Of a stretch of 64,000 bases of DNA, positions 1-11,002 are shown in pieces. The notes beneath the pieces are model-generated. The model ran no database searches. It was given only the letters and a program-made list of their open reading frames with translations, and was not told where the DNA came from. A program made the position numbers and the translations under genes. Every line of letters starts with the position of its first letter. The stretch's first letter is position 1. Source of the DNA: Epiperipatus broadwayi (lineage: Eukaryota > Onychophora > Udeonychophora > Euonychophora > Peripatidae); contig JAQFVV010000013.1 in assembly GCA_028023455.1 (NCBI GenBank), positions 7,084,188 through 7,148,187 of the forward strand, written 5' to 3'.

Positions 1-94
1 ATAAACTATCTATTGAATTAAATACTTAAAGATTCAATTCTATAACAAAATAAAGAATCCAGTACAGTTCTAATAAGAAAAATGGACGAGCCTC

Positions 95-560
95 CCTTAT
101 GTGTCAAGGATGGCTCAAATACTAAAAATTATATGTGTAGGAACCAATCACCTCCTTCTTCAAAAAAATTATTGAATAATTCTAATGATAAACTAACTAA
201 GGAAGCTGTGCTTCAAATACTGTATAAAACTGTAAAAAAATATTGATTGCTTAGATGTATATTATGGATAAACAAGAGCAAACCTATTCACAAGACTGGC
301 CCAGCATAACTAATTGTATAACAGGTCAAGTAGATGTAATGAATACTCATCAATATTTTTAGAACATGAATTTTAGTCAGGTCACAAATTTGATCTCTCC
401 AAAGCAGATATTGTGTACACCAAAAGAGTTGATAGGAAAAGAAAGATTAAGGAGGCATGGACAATACCAAAGATAATTGTGCTATAAATAAAAAAGAAGC
501 AGCATCCCTCTAACTAAAAAGTGGCCTCTTGGAAGACATTTACTTCAATTTCTATAAAAA
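95..560 (+). pseudogene. Possible fragment of a Penelope-like endonuclease C-terminus
   Basis: Around 370-480 one frame reads GHKFDLSKADIVYTKR followed by a basic RKRKIKEAW stretch. This resembles the region just after the catalytic part of GIY-YIG nucleases in Penelope-like elements (a GH-x-D motif, then a conserved R-R-x-KEA helix). Upstream frames contain short open stretches separated by stops. There is no intact reading frame and no clear element boundary. The match is by eye only and could be chance; an unrelated decayed retroelement is the alternative. Confidence 0.28.
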
Positions 561-599
561 AACAAGAAATTTGACTATGTAAATTTTACAAATAGAAGG

Positions 600-1390
600 C
601 AAGTCCATATAATAACAAAATGCAAGAAGACTAAAACAAAAAGCTATGTTGGTGATACCTAAGGTATGGAAAGCATGCTCAGCATGAATAAAAGATATGT
701 TTAAAATTGATATATGACTTTTCTTGTTTAAATGTCTTAATATTTATTTAAAATTACCATTATGCAGAAAAGAGAAAATAATTATATTTATCAAATTAAA
801 TTTTTATAATATAATTTATTTAATCATCTTGTGGATGTGGTTTATCAACAATTCCATGATTTTCATAAAAAAAAGCAGTAAACTAGTCCAGTATATTAAA
901 AGTTATATGTGGGACAATTTTCATCATCTAAGTAAAGCACTAAATATTTTTTATGCTGTATATTTTTTTCACATACATTCAACCAGCACTGCTCTTTGAA
1001 TTTTAAGGCCTTGGGCACAAATATGGAATGACTCCTACAGTAAATAAAAAAGCAAATAAATAAATAAAATCTTTAATTTTTAATACATGAAAAGAACGTG
1101 TACAACATTTATTCTTATCTTAATAGTAATACTTAACTTATAACAAATTAATATTAATATAAAAGAAAAAACAAAATTAATATAACTTAGTCTAGCAGTG
1201 TGGAACTATTTGATTATAAACTATTAGTCATTTGCTCATTAATAAAAATGTTCAAGCAGTGAGACATTTGAAAAATTGGTGCACTTCATTTCAAAAGTAA
1301 ACTTTAACTTTATGTATAATAACTTGCATCAAATGTCAGTCTATCTGTCTATTTTATTAATGCATAAGACATATATTGTATTGTTGATTA
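600..1390. other. AT-rich spacer, nothing recognised
   Basis: Short AT-rich open frames only, for example 724-999, with the isoleucine/phenylalanine-rich composition expected of random AT-rich DNA. No element ends, RNA genes or coding signal were seen. Confidence 0.5.
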
Positions 1391-1394
1391 AAAT

Positions 1395-1482
1395 AAGGTA
1401 GCATGGTGCAATACACCACCAGCCTTTGGGCCCCAGGCTTATACCCAATTGACTGATCTTAGGGACACTACTACATTTAACT
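1395..1482 (+). mobile_element. Degenerate tRNA-derived SINE fragment (family B)
   Basis: The block starts with an A-box-like TAGCATGGTGCA and ends with GATCTTAGGGACACTACTAC. The end matches the 3' part of another tRNA-like repeat at 50655-50765, which ends GGCATTTTGGGACACTCAA. The middle has a local hairpin with G/C-rich arms (CAGCCTTTGG / CCCCAGGCT), unusual against the AT-rich flanks. There is no clear target-site duplication. Assignment to a SINE is inference from the two-copy comparison. Confidence 0.35.
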
Positions 1483-1552
1483 GTTAGTAATAACACACAG
1501 TTTAGTATAGAACAAATGTTTTAAATCGTATGATTCTTGAAAAGTGTTTTTA

Positions 1553-1576
1553 ATATAACCCAAGAGTTCCCAAACT
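1553..1576 (+). repeat. hAT left target duplication and terminal inverted repeat
   Basis: The 8-bp target duplication ATATAACC (1553-1560) is followed by the left terminal repeat CAAGAGTTCCCAAACT (1561-1576). Downstream, TTTTTTTGGC and CTCCTTTACC continue the usual subterminal pattern of this hAT group. Confidence 0.75.
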
Positions 1577-1994
1577 TTTTTTGGCTATGTACTCCTTTAC
1601 CAAAATCTTTTAAAACTGCCAACCCCCTAATCGTTTAGTTTACTTAATCAAATTAGTAAATTTATACAGTAATCAATGTTAAATATTTCACTAAATATCA
1701 AAATTTTCATTTTAATCACTTGTAATTAATGAGTGACAAAGATAAAAGAACTATGGAATATAGCATTCTCTTGTGCAACATTTAATATGAAACCTGCACT
1801 AATGAAAATTAAAGCAAAAAAATACGAGCAGAGTTTTTTTTATTTTTTGACATTTGTGAAATAAATACATAAATTCAAAACCAGTACCAATATTGAAATT
1901 AAGTGGAAAAATCAACATATTCAGATAGAATTAAACATCAACAAAATTACAACAATGAAAGATTTTAATCAGAATTATAAAAATAAGAATAACT

Positions 1995-3745
1995 AATAAA
2001 TTAGCTTGGAAAACTGTGAGATGGATGCACCTAGTGATCTGTCAATAATTTATCTATGCCTGCATTTAAATTAGTGAATTACATTCTCAAATCTCCATGT
2101 TGAGTGATATGCAATCAATGTCTGTTTTAAAGAAGGTTTAAAACTACACTGATGTCTCTCTCTATCAGATATTAATGATGGAAATTCCAGCAAAATACTT
2201 TTGTACAACAGTTCATAGAGATGGATGCAGAAGTGGAATATCTTGTTGCAGCCAAAACTTTTGATAATCCTGTTAGAATTATATCTAGAGATCCTCATTC
2301 ATACTGATGGTTATCAGCTCAACATGCAAAATTATATTTGGTTCTGCACTATGGAATTATTATCCAATCTGGTATTTTCAATGATAGACTATCTTTTAAT
2401 CTTGTTTTAAAATCTAAGTGAAGAGCCTCCAAGTGACTGAGGTTCAGCAAAATGTTTTCTTCTTGAATTGTGCCAATCTTAAGTAAGTTAGGAAACTAGG
2501 AAAGCTCAGATCTTGCAATATTTTTCTTAAAAAACATTAATCTGGCAACAAAAGCTGATATGATTGATTTTTCTTCGATTCAAATTGTCTTCTTGCAGTT
2601 GCAAATTAACATCATTAAATTTGTCAAATAAGTCAGTTAAAAAGCAATATATGTTTTACTCTTAAGTAAATTTTCTTTCAAACTGGAATACTTGTTTTCC
2701 AAAAACTCTAAAACAGATTGAAGAATTGCAAAAAATCTTACCAAACATAAACTTTTTGAAAGCCAATAGTTTTTGGTATAGAGAACCAATCAGTAGAAAT
2801 CTTCATCACTTTCATCTTGTAATCAAGGGAACAGTCTAGTGTTCAAAATGCTACTTTAAATTTTGTTCACAGCTGTTATAAGAAAGTGAAACAATTAATG
2901 TAATTTTTCACTGAGATTCTTGACTATTAAATGTTGCCTATGGATTATGCAGTGAACTGAAAGCACTTCAGATACATGTTGTTTTAGGTAACTTATGAAA
3001 CCACAATAACGACCAACCATAGCTGGTTATCCATCTGTCACAACATACATTATATTTATCAATGAAATTGCTTTTTCCCTGAAAACTAGCTCAATTAAAT
3101 TAAAAAATCAATTCATCTCTTGTGACAGTTTCTAAAGTTCTAGAAAAAAGCATCTCTTCATGCACTTCCTAATCTTGAATAAAGTAAATGTATACCAGCA
3201 ACAAAACTTCATTACAAGGTAATGTTGACTCATCCAATTGGAGGGAAAAAATGTTCTTGCACAAACAGTTTTCCACATTGTGACTCATTTCATCAAAAAT
3301 ATCTTTGAACTGTGTTATTGTTCAAAGGAATCTTTTTTATAACATCTTGTGCAGGTTTGATGAGTACAGTGTTCAATACCTCCATGAAGGCCAATAGAAT
3401 CAATTTTTCCTCTTTGGTGTGCAGCTCACCAGACTTTGTGATGAGTAGGGATATGTTGTGCAATGCCCTTAATACATCATCACTTTGATTCAATGATGAA
3501 ACAAATGTATTATCTATTGTGGTTCTAAGTGATTGAAATTATAACAAATCTTTTTCTTTTTTGTCAGGGGGAATTCTGTTCAAGTGATCTGCTAGTTTTG
3601 ATGGTTTCATAGCATCATCGCTAAAGACTTTTTCACATATGATGCACATTGGTAAATGTTTGCTTGATAATGATGGGACAAATCCTAGCTTCAAATAGTT
3701 CAGCCGGTATTGTTTGCATTTCATTTTTGGTTCAGTCATATTATT
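1995..3745 (-). pseudogene. hAT transposase pseudogene, ZBED5/SCAND3-like
   Basis: Read on the minus strand, the N-terminal part (about 3745-3539) contains a BED finger: a YLKLGF motif, then CIICEKVFSDDAMKPSKL and HL. The second zinc-binding histidine appears lost (NRIPPDK where a histidine is usual). The next segment (3493-3140) matches the family body: NISLLITKSGELHT, then DVIKKIPLNNNTVQR, then SLQLDESTLPCNE, which carries the first catalytic aspartate region of the RNase H-like fold. The remainder down to about 1995 is interrupted by many stops but keeps traces of the hATC dimerisation domain (EFPSLISDRERHQ and a final RSLGASISQFSKL). This family supplied host genes such as ZBED5, but here it is clearly an inactive transposon copy. 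Family assignment is firm; function is lost. Confidence 0.8.
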
Positions 3746-4336
3746 ATTATAAGAAATAAAAACTTTTATTAACAAACAATTTTGACAGTCCCTGCGATAG
3801 TAAAAAATCAATAAAGTATGTAATTACTTGAAACAGAAGATTTTTGTTAAACTCAAATAAATAAACTGTCCCCTGATTTTTTTTTTATAGTACTGCTCCT
3901 CAATAAATAATTATATTCAATTTTTAAATCATAATTAAGTATATGTCATATCAAATCAACCAATTTATAGTGTTTTATGAAAGCAAGACTGTACAAGACT
4001 GATAGATTCTGCTAATATTGAATATTGCCTCATCCCACTGCAAGTGTAACATTCAACAGTTTTTCATGTCTGCACTTGATTTGATAAGTTCAGCAAAACA
4101 ATGCACAGACATGTTTATGATACATGTATTTTCACGCATTCTTTTGTGTGACTCTTTTATTTTATTTTTTCATTCGCAAGTTTAGTATGTACATTGGAAT
4201 CATAGATATTTTGAAATAACAAACAAATATCAATAGTAAGCGGGTCTATTGTTGTTGTTGTTAACCTCCAAATTTTTTTATTGAAACTATCAACCCCTAG
4301 AAAATATTAATTGACCCTAGGGGATCGATATCGACT

Positions 4337-4360
4337 ACTTTGGAAATTCTTGATCTAACC
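4337..4360 (-). repeat. hAT right terminal inverted repeat and target duplication
   Basis: The right terminal repeat at 4337-4352, read on the minus strand, is CAAGAATTTCCAAAGT. The 8-bp duplication ATCTAACC follows at 4353-4360. Confidence 0.75.
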
Positions 4361-4796
4361 AGTGACAGATTAGCATGAACGTTAAACTAATGATCTTTAG
4401 ATTAAAAATACCTAATTTAAGATGATGCTCTAATCAATTGATCTATTCTTCCAAATATTTAAGGATCACCTTAAATTCAATATTTATGAATCTAAATGAT
4501 TATCATTTTGATTTTTATGCTAGCTGTTAATGGAAAAGAATGCAACTTCTCAAGAAGCGAGGATAATAATACTATTCAAAATAGTGTAGTTTATAATAAT
4601 CTTTTTGATATTACAAACAGTTGAAAGTATTTGGTAAACATAAATAATATATGATTTTTTAAAAAAAAAAAACATTAAAAATTCAACTAGAAGATGGAAA
4701 TAACTTAACATATAACTTCAAATAAATCACTATCATTATAAACCGTCAGACCATGAATATTTCTATATAATATATTGATTTTAATAATAAAATAAT
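4361..4796. other. AT-rich spacer, nothing recognised
   Basis: AT-rich with short homopolymer runs (for example A10 near 4662). No coding signal or element ends were seen. Confidence 0.5.
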
Positions 4797-5065
4797 TATT
4801 AATTTATAACGTTTTTTTTTATTGAATCCAATTAAATTATATAGTCTTCTTCTTTCCTTTTTAAAAACTTTATTTCTTTTCATCAACCATATATACGTAT
4901 TCATATCTTTAAACACCTAATATTTCTACGACTTTTTCCCTCCGTAATCATTTTCAAGGATATGAATATGTATATATAATTGATGAAAAGAAATAAAGTT
5001 TTTAAAAAGAAAAGAAGTGTATATAATTTGATTGGATTCAATGAAAAGAACATTATAATTTATAA
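4797..5065. mobile_element. Palindromic MITE-like inverted repeat
   Basis: Two arms of about 100 bp (4797-4912 and 4959-5065) are reverse complements with few mismatches. ATTGAATCCAATTAAATTAT near the left end pairs with ATAATTTGATTGGATTCAAT near the right, and AAAACTTTATTTCTTTTCAT pairs with ATGAAAAGAAATAAAGTTTT. The spacer is about 45 bp. No coding capacity. The shape fits a miniature inverted-repeat element; the target duplication is not clear. Confidence 0.65.
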
Positions 5066-5723
5066 GACATATATATTTTGAAGAGAGGAAAAAATGAGTC
5101 TTTCTTATTTGTTAAAAAGTTTGTTAACAGCAGTGTTAATAAGTTAAATATATATATATATTAAAAATAATTTATCTGCAATTTCTAATTATTTTATAAA
5201 AATTCTTAATTAAACTTTTTAAAGTAATTAATTAGAGAAAGGTAATGAAAATGTAACAAATGTCATGCAACTGTAAAAATTCTTCTTAAGAAGAAAAACT
5301 ACAAACACAATTAGATATATTGCTTGAATGCATTTTCTGTGTAACTCCCTTCTTGAAAATAAACGTACACGGCTGTTGTGCACCGAAAATACATTAAGGC
5401 AAATATACTGTCGTGGTTTTTCAATTTACCAAACAAAACTGTATCTCACAATTTATTAATGTATTTTTAATAATTTAATTGCTTTTCAGTTTTACCTCTT
5501 CTTTTACAATATCATTTTTATTTCAATATTTCTAAATACAAAATTTCTAACTTCCCGATTATAAACATTTTTAATATAATTCTCATAGTATTTCATTTAT
5601 TTAATATTAATTGTTATTTTTAAGTAAACTACAAATAAAATTTAGATTTTTATTTAATTTAAAATATCTTTATTTTTAATATTTAAATTGTTTTATTTTT
5701 CTACTATAAAATATTTAGGTAGT
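5066..5723. other. AT-rich spacer, nothing recognised
   Basis: Contains a short TATATA run near 5150 and otherwise unstructured AT-rich sequence. No coding signal. Confidence 0.5.
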
Positions 5724-7220
5724 TGTAAAGTATTCACTGTACAGTCTGTGGTGGCGCTGTTTGCGTAAAAACACAGAATAATACCACTTTCACGGCCAAA
5801 CCTTACTGCTAACACATGATTAGTGATCTATTAGCCGCTTCAAGAGACAATAGATGTAGTGGTTAGAATCCGTAGCCAATTCTTCTGCAGGTCCATAACC
5901 CTATGTCTAAACTAACAACACTAGATGATCATCTAGTTTGCTGCTTTTTCATCATGGCGTTAATTCCTATGCATAGGGAGCAAATTTGTATTCTTGTTTG
6001 AATTTAATCTGAGAGTGTGTGCAGTGGAATGTTTTCCAACTGTTTGTTTGTTGATGTTTATGATTTTTTGTATTTTCCAACTGAGATCTTTTGGTGTACT
6101 AGTAATTATCAGCATATTCTTGAGATTTGTCCGAGCTTGTTTTTTTGGGGGGTTGTTGTTATTTGGAACCCAAAAAAAGTATGTCAATATCTCTGTCAGA
6201 CGATTGTAGTTGTTGGCGAAAAAGTACCGTTTCTGTCATGACTCAGACAAGAGTAACAAAAGAACAAAATGGCTACCATGTTGTTGCAATTGAGGGATAT
6301 CCCAAAAAACTAAGAAAAAGATGGCACAGTTTATTTGGTTTAGTCGTACGTGGTGAATAAAATTTATTTGATTTAAAAGAATCTGTGTTTTGTTTGTGAT
6401 TCTTTGGATCTGTAAGTCAATTATATTAACACCCAGAATGTGAGTGTTCAAAGGGTAGGGCTTTACAGCCAAGTGTGGTAAAGTTGGTTTGACAGTTTGT
6501 ATTCTTCTCAAATCAATCAACAACACTTTGGTTTGGTTGGAAGAGAATCGACTCTCTTGATCGACATATTAGTCAAAATACCAAATAATTCTTTTCGTTT
6601 ATAAGCAAATATGGACATCTGAGGCAGAGTTTTTTGGACAGCTTTGATTTTTTTTTTTTTTTTGCTAAATCAATAAACAGCAACCCGCATTTTTAACAAA
6701 TTAAAAAAGAAAGTGTCGATTCTAATTTTAAATAACAAAAAAAAAAGACATCTGTTTAAAAAAAAACAGTATATTAAAAGCCAAAAAAAAAAAAAGTCGT
6801 ATGTAAAAATTGTGTATATTTGAGATATTAAAAAAAAAAGTTAAAACTGTCCTTTATACTTTGAAATGTATTGAATCCAAACAAAAAAAAAAGACGTCTA
6901 TAAAAAAAAAACAGTAGATTTAGAATGGAAATGAAAAAAAAAAAAAAGGCATATGTAAAAAATTATTTACTTTTGAGATCCAAAAAAAAGTAAAAGTGTC
7001 CATTATAGTTTTAAAATTATCAAATGAAAACAAAAAAAAAATAATTATGTCCAAAAAAAAAAAAACAACAACAACAATATATTAAAAAGAAAAAACTACA
7101 GCCGTATGTCAAAATGCGATATATTAGAGAGAAAAAAAATTTAGCGGCCCAGTAATGTTATATCACTCTGTTTTTAACTAGAAACAGCACAACCACAGGC
7201 TGTACAGTGAATACTTTACA
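5724..7220. mobile_element. 1.5-kb element with 28-bp terminal inverted repeats
   Basis: The left end TGTAAAGTATTCACTGTACA (5724 onward) is the reverse complement of the right end (7193-7220). The 28-bp termini differ at one position. The interior lacks a transposase. It holds GC-richer unique sequence (5740-6540) and a set of A-rich tandem units (about 6600-7140). Small overlapping frames at 5994-6526 on both strands match no family I recognise. No target duplication can be seen at the boundaries, so the superfamily is undetermined. It is most likely a non-autonomous DNA transposon. Confidence 0.6.
6600..7140 (+). repeat. Diverged A-rich tandem repeat, period about 146 bp
   Basis: Units begin near 6746 (AGACATCTG), 6892 (AGACGTCTA) and 7041 (ATAATTATGTCC), with a further decayed unit upstream. 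Each unit has the same order of modules: a long A run, an ACAGTA-type block, a second A run, then GTCGTATGTAAAAATT or a variant, then TTGAGAT, then AAAGTGTCC-like text. The repeated A runs of 8-14 bases are the obvious feature. Confidence 0.6.
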
Positions 7221-7539
7221 AGAAACCAATATTTAAATTGTTGTTTTTTTTTAATTTTTTTGCAATATTTGTAAATTTTACAAAGGATAATCATCATTAT
7301 AATTTGTTACCTGTATTTTTTTTTTTTTTTTTTACAAAAAATGAAATAATTTTATTAATATACATGTTTAAAAAGTGAATGAATAAAAATAGCTACACAT
7401 CTGGAGAACCTGTAGAATTTTTGAGCTTTTTTTTATTACATACTGATGTGTCACATAGATAATTGTATTATAACGTAACTTCTGCAATATAGGAGTTAGC
7501 TATCAAACATTGCTTTGATATTAAACTCCATAAGCCTGG
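7221..7539. other. AT-rich spacer with a long T run
   Basis: Holds a run of about 16 T at 7318-7333 and otherwise AT-rich sequence. Nothing recognised. Confidence 0.45.
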
Positions 7540-7631
7540 TGAACCGCTGCATTTAATGATGGATTTTGGGGGAGTCCATTATTTTCAAACTGCGAAAATG
7601 GTTAATCAAATATTAATAGACAGCTTGGGCT

Positions 7632-8445
7632 TTGGAAATTATTCTGTTAATTCGTCCTTTCAAGTTGTGGAAAAAATCAAAAAAGCCACAATCGAGAATG
7701 ACTACCCTTGATGTCCAAGAATTATACAAATCAGTGGGCAGAAAACAATCTATTCAAATCATCCAACAAGAACTTACCAACATGATGTCAGCTGAATGCA
7801 TTAATTTCATCGTTACATTTTTAACATGGATGGATAAACATATATGTACAACATTTGAGCATGTTTGGTACAATATTAAAAGTGGTTGGCCTATGGGCCT
7901 CCCCCTCAGTGGAATCATAACCAGCATTTTCCTTAATCACTACGAAAGACTAATCATGTCCAAATATCAAGCTGACAGCCCTCACACTATATACATGCAG
8001 TATGTAGATGATATATTTATTTTAGCCAACCAGCACACTATAAATAGTATTACACAAGAGTTAACACATAATACTAATCTAACTATCAATTCCACAACAG
8101 AAGATGCATTCCAAAGTCTAAATTACCTTGACCTTAGGTTAACATGCAATGAGAGAGGTATAAATTATTCAATGATAATAAAGCCCTTTGAAATCAAAGG
8201 CTTTATACACCCACACTCCAACTCTCCAAGCTCTCACAAATTGGCAGGCCTGCAAGCATTTTTATATAGAAATATGCAGCTGTGCAAGTTTGAGGCAGAT
8301 AGAAAGAATAATATACATCTTTACACCAAAGACCTACTACAAGCAGGCTATAAACTCAACACTATTAACAATAAAATCAAAAATTTTATAGGGAAATCAC
8401 AGACAATAAAAACAATATTAAACTTCCATATCCTTTTGTGACCTA
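7632..8445 (+). pseudogene. Penelope-like reverse transcriptase, partial
   Basis: A 269-residue open frame covers the palm and thumb of a Penelope-type reverse transcriptase. Motif A is TLDVQELYKSV (first catalytic aspartate, about residue 27). Motif B is the GWPMGLPLSGIIT stretch. Motif C is YMQYVDDIFIL with the catalytic YVDD at about residue 130, followed by NYLDLRLTCNERG. The frame ends with a shift; in the neighbouring frame the protein continues as KLPYPFVTY at 8420-8446 before the similarity stops at an insertion. The N-terminal domain before motif A is not found in frame, although traces may lie at 7500-7630. The gene normally copies the element's RNA from a nick made by the linked GIY-YIG nuclease. 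All catalytic residues in this piece are intact, so the break is comparatively recent or the piece has decayed little. Confidence 0.8.
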
Positions 8446-10245
8446 TAGACGCGCAATTACGATTGAAAAATAAGTTTCCAATTTCGACCGCAATAGCGTG
8501 CAAACCGTATATGTCACAGTTACGCTTTTTTTTTCTTTCTCTCCGCCATTTTTCTATCTTTTTGTACATCTAAAAATTTTTTCTGTGCGATGAAAATTAG
8601 ATTTTTTATAGCAATTTTTGTAAAGTACATTATTAAAATTTTGTAAATTTTTTTTATCTTTCTAGATTTTATCAACGGATAAAAAAAATATACGGAGAAA
8701 ACAATTATTTTCGCTGCTGAACGTAATTTTGATTCTGACGAACTTTTCTGTTGATGTGTTTGATTTTGAGGTTTCGTATTCCCCATTACCCGTAAGTATT
8801 CAACATTCATCATCATCATCTCCCACTGATATATAATAATTGCTTGTAATTCCTTTGGGTTATTTATTTTATTTTATTTACTGTTTTTATACATTTCATT
8901 GTAGATAAGTTTTTATTCATTTTATAGCATACTTTGCTATTATGGTTTGCTATGTAATAATGCATAATTTAGCTCACCCTTACCCTCATGATATTCCAAT
9001 AATGTAGTAATTATTTTTTACATGCATAACTTAGAATTTACTACATTTTTATTCGATTCATTATAGATAACTTTTTATTCATTTGATAGCATACTTTGCT
9101 ATTATGGTTTCCTATGTAATAATGCATAATTTAGCTCACCCTTACCCTCATGATATTCCAATAATGTAGTAATTATTTTTTACATGCATAACTTAGAATT
9201 TACTACGTTTTTATTCATTTCATTGTAGATAACTTTTTATTCATTTTATAGCATACTTTGCAGATAACTTTTTATTCATTTTATAGCATACTTTGCTATC
9301 ATGGTTTCCTATGTAATAATGCATAATTTAGCTCACCCTTACCCTCATGATATTCCAATAATGTAGTAATTATTTTTTACATGCATAACTTAGAATTTAC
9401 TACATTTTTATTCGATTCATTATAGATAACTTTTTATTCATTTGATAGCATACTTTGCTATTATGGTTTCCTATGTAATAATGCATAATTTAGCTCACCC
9501 TTACCCTCATGATATTCCAATAATGTAGTAATTATTTTTTACATGCATAACTTAGAATTTACTACGTTTTTATTCATTTCATTGTAGATAACTTTTTATT
9601 CATTTTATAGCATACTTTGCTATTATGGTTTCCTATGTAATAATGCATAATTTAGCCCATGATTTTTCAATAATATAGTAATTATTTTTTATCCCCATAA
9701 CTTACACTTTACTAAAGTTATTACTGTTATTTTTTTTTTTGATCCACACTAAAACCTTGCATTTCTAATCCACACAAAACCTTGCATTTCTAATAGATAT
9801 CCCGCATAGAGGGCCTAGAAAAACAACTGCTTGCAAAAATTGAACATATAGGGTGGTTAGTAAAAAAACAAAACTGAAATTGTCACATTCTGCCACATTA
9901 CACCAACAATCTGTAACTCAGGTAGGTCATGTTATATATTTTTTTTTCTGCATTTTGTGATGAATGTGATGAAGCTGTCTATGAAATTGTCATTTTAGGC
10001 TATACCTTTCAAAATTGAGAGTTTGTGAACCAATGTAAAAATAAAGATTTTAAAAATGTGAAAAATTTCATTTTTTTTTAATTATTTTTTGTGGTAATGA
10101 CTACTTTATCAGCTTTATAACATTCTTTCATATTTGCACTTTATAAAAATGTATATATATATATTTATTTATTGTAATAAATTAGACATTTTATTTAAAA
10201 TTGTAGGTCCTGTAATTTTTTTTGGGAATTAAAAATGGCCGTTCA
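8446..10245. mobile_element. 1.8-kb insertion inside the Penelope-like element
   Basis: Penelope similarity stops after PFVTY (about 8446) and resumes with GYITLPHIP (about 10256). The intervening sequence is unrelated. It contains a unique AT-rich part (8450-8870), the 162-bp tandem array (8878-9720) and a tail with a 20-bp direct repeat of AACCTTGCATTTCTAAT type (9750-9800). I find no transposase and no clear terminal repeats. The exact borders and the class of element are uncertain; a Helitron-like or other repeat-bearing non-autonomous element is possible. Confidence 0.5.
8878..9720 (+). repeat. Tandem repeat, 162-bp period with dimeric higher-order pattern
   Basis: The anchor GCATAATTTAGCTCACC recurs at 8962, 9124, 9321 and 9483, and a variant occurs at 9645. 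Spacings are 162, 197, 162 and 162. The 197-bp unit carries an extra 35-bp duplication of AGATAACTTTTTATTCATTT and following bases. Units alternate between two types: CATTTCATTGTAG with TTTTATAG, and CGATTCATTATAG with TTTGATAG. The real period is therefore a 324-bp dimer. Units are nearly identical, indicating recent amplification. Confidence 0.88.
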
Positions 10246-10249
10246 GGTC

Positions 10250-10689
10250 TCTAAGGGATATATTACTCTTCCCCACATACCTAAAATCTTTTATCAATTA
10301 ATCATGGTTTTGTCCAATAAATTTAAAATTAGCTTTCATACACCCCATGCACTAATCGTCTAATCAATAACTCTAAGGACAAAATTGAACCTTCTCAGAC
10401 TCCCCATGTCATTTACAGCATATGTTGCCCACAACCTGGTTGCCGGGCCACTTATTTTGGAGAAACCAAAGCAGGCATAATCAACAGGACAGCACAACAC
10501 AGATATACATATAATAGAGCTATGAAAAACAATGATAATTCATCAACATTTTTAGAGCATTCCAAGAAGACAGGACATTTGTTTGAACCTTCCAGCCCTA
10601 AAATAGTCTGTATTGAGAAAAATGACATCAAGCAGAAAATCAGAGAAGCATATTTTATTAATGGCAATAATAACTCCATCAATAGATGA
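10250..10689 (+). pseudogene. GIY-YIG endonuclease domain of the Penelope-like element
   Basis: In one frame, 10381-10689 reads KIEPSQTPHVIYSICC, then a PGCRATYFGETKAG block (the GIY-YIG core; YS-x-C and YFGET correspond to the paired GIY and YIG strands), then an arginine-bearing NRTAQHR helix, then STFLEHSKKTGHLF and KREAYFI-like NDIKQKIREAYFINGNNNSINR. Cysteines around the first strand match the zinc-binding linker typical of these elements. Upstream, in another frame, GYITLPHIPKIFYQLI and KFKISFHTPHALIV are the linker, so at least one frameshift lies near 10350. The domain nicks target DNA for reverse transcription. An in-frame stop at 10687 ends the domain near its natural C-terminus. 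Confidence 0.78.
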
Positions 10690-11002
10690 GATACCTGCTT
10701 TGACATCTCCAAATGTTGGACTATCTAGTTCATTTGCATACGCTTTGCAAACTGTTTTGTTTCCTTGCCCTATTTTCTCATTCTCAGCTCACAGTACCAT
10801 TATGAATATGAGGCAAAAGGCCTCGAAAGTGCTTAGTGTGTAATAATTTTTGTGTATCTTTATAGCTTCTCATTCAAGTGTGTCATACGCTTTGTTAATT
10901 TTGTATACTAAGTTATTACAAAGTAATTTTCAAATCTAATGAAATGATAGTAACAAATGTAAATATGTTAAATTTATTAAGCACAAGTAGATGATATAAT
11001 AA

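Larger units (their letters stand above)
1553..4360 (-). mobile_element. Degenerate hAT DNA transposon (ZBED type) with TSDs
   Basis: The element runs from 1561 to 4352, with imperfect terminal inverted repeats: CAAGAGTTCCCAAACT at the left and, on the opposite strand, CAAGAATTTCCAAAGT at the right (13 of 16 identical). It is flanked by 8-bp direct repeats, ATATAACC (1553-1560) and ATCTAACC (4353-4360), 7 of 8 identical. An 8-bp target duplication is diagnostic of hAT elements, and the termini resemble the hAT consensus with a CCCAAACT core. The interior holds a decayed minus-strand transposase with a BED zinc finger. Stops and frameshifts make the copy non-autonomous and old. About 2.8 kb is a normal size for the family. 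Confidence 0.82.
7540..10850 (+). mobile_element. Penelope-like element, interrupted and decayed
   Basis: Two pieces of one retroelement lie in the same orientation: a Penelope-type reverse transcriptase (7632-8445) and a GIY-YIG endonuclease (about 10250-10689). This order is unique to endonuclease-bearing Penelope-like elements. They are separated by about 1.8 kb of unrelated sequence that breaks the linker between the two domains. The PYPFVTY peptide before the gap and GYITLPHIP after it both look like linker sequence. The 5' part of the reverse transcriptase is missing or unrecognisable, and there are frameshifts in the linker, so the copy is dead. Confidence 0.75.

Noticed and set aside
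8700-8815. Possible exon with a splice donor (CCCGTAAGTATT near 8789)
   Set aside because: A single donor-like match without an open frame, acceptor or partner exon, inside an inserted repeat.
10801-10845. GAGGC-AAAAG-GCCTC followed by GAAA just after the Penelope endonuclease, like a Penelope-type hammerhead
   Set aside because: The first three bases of the core are wrong (AATATGA instead of CTGATGA), and two extra bases separate the short stem from GAAA. At most a decayed remnant; not listed as a ribozyme.
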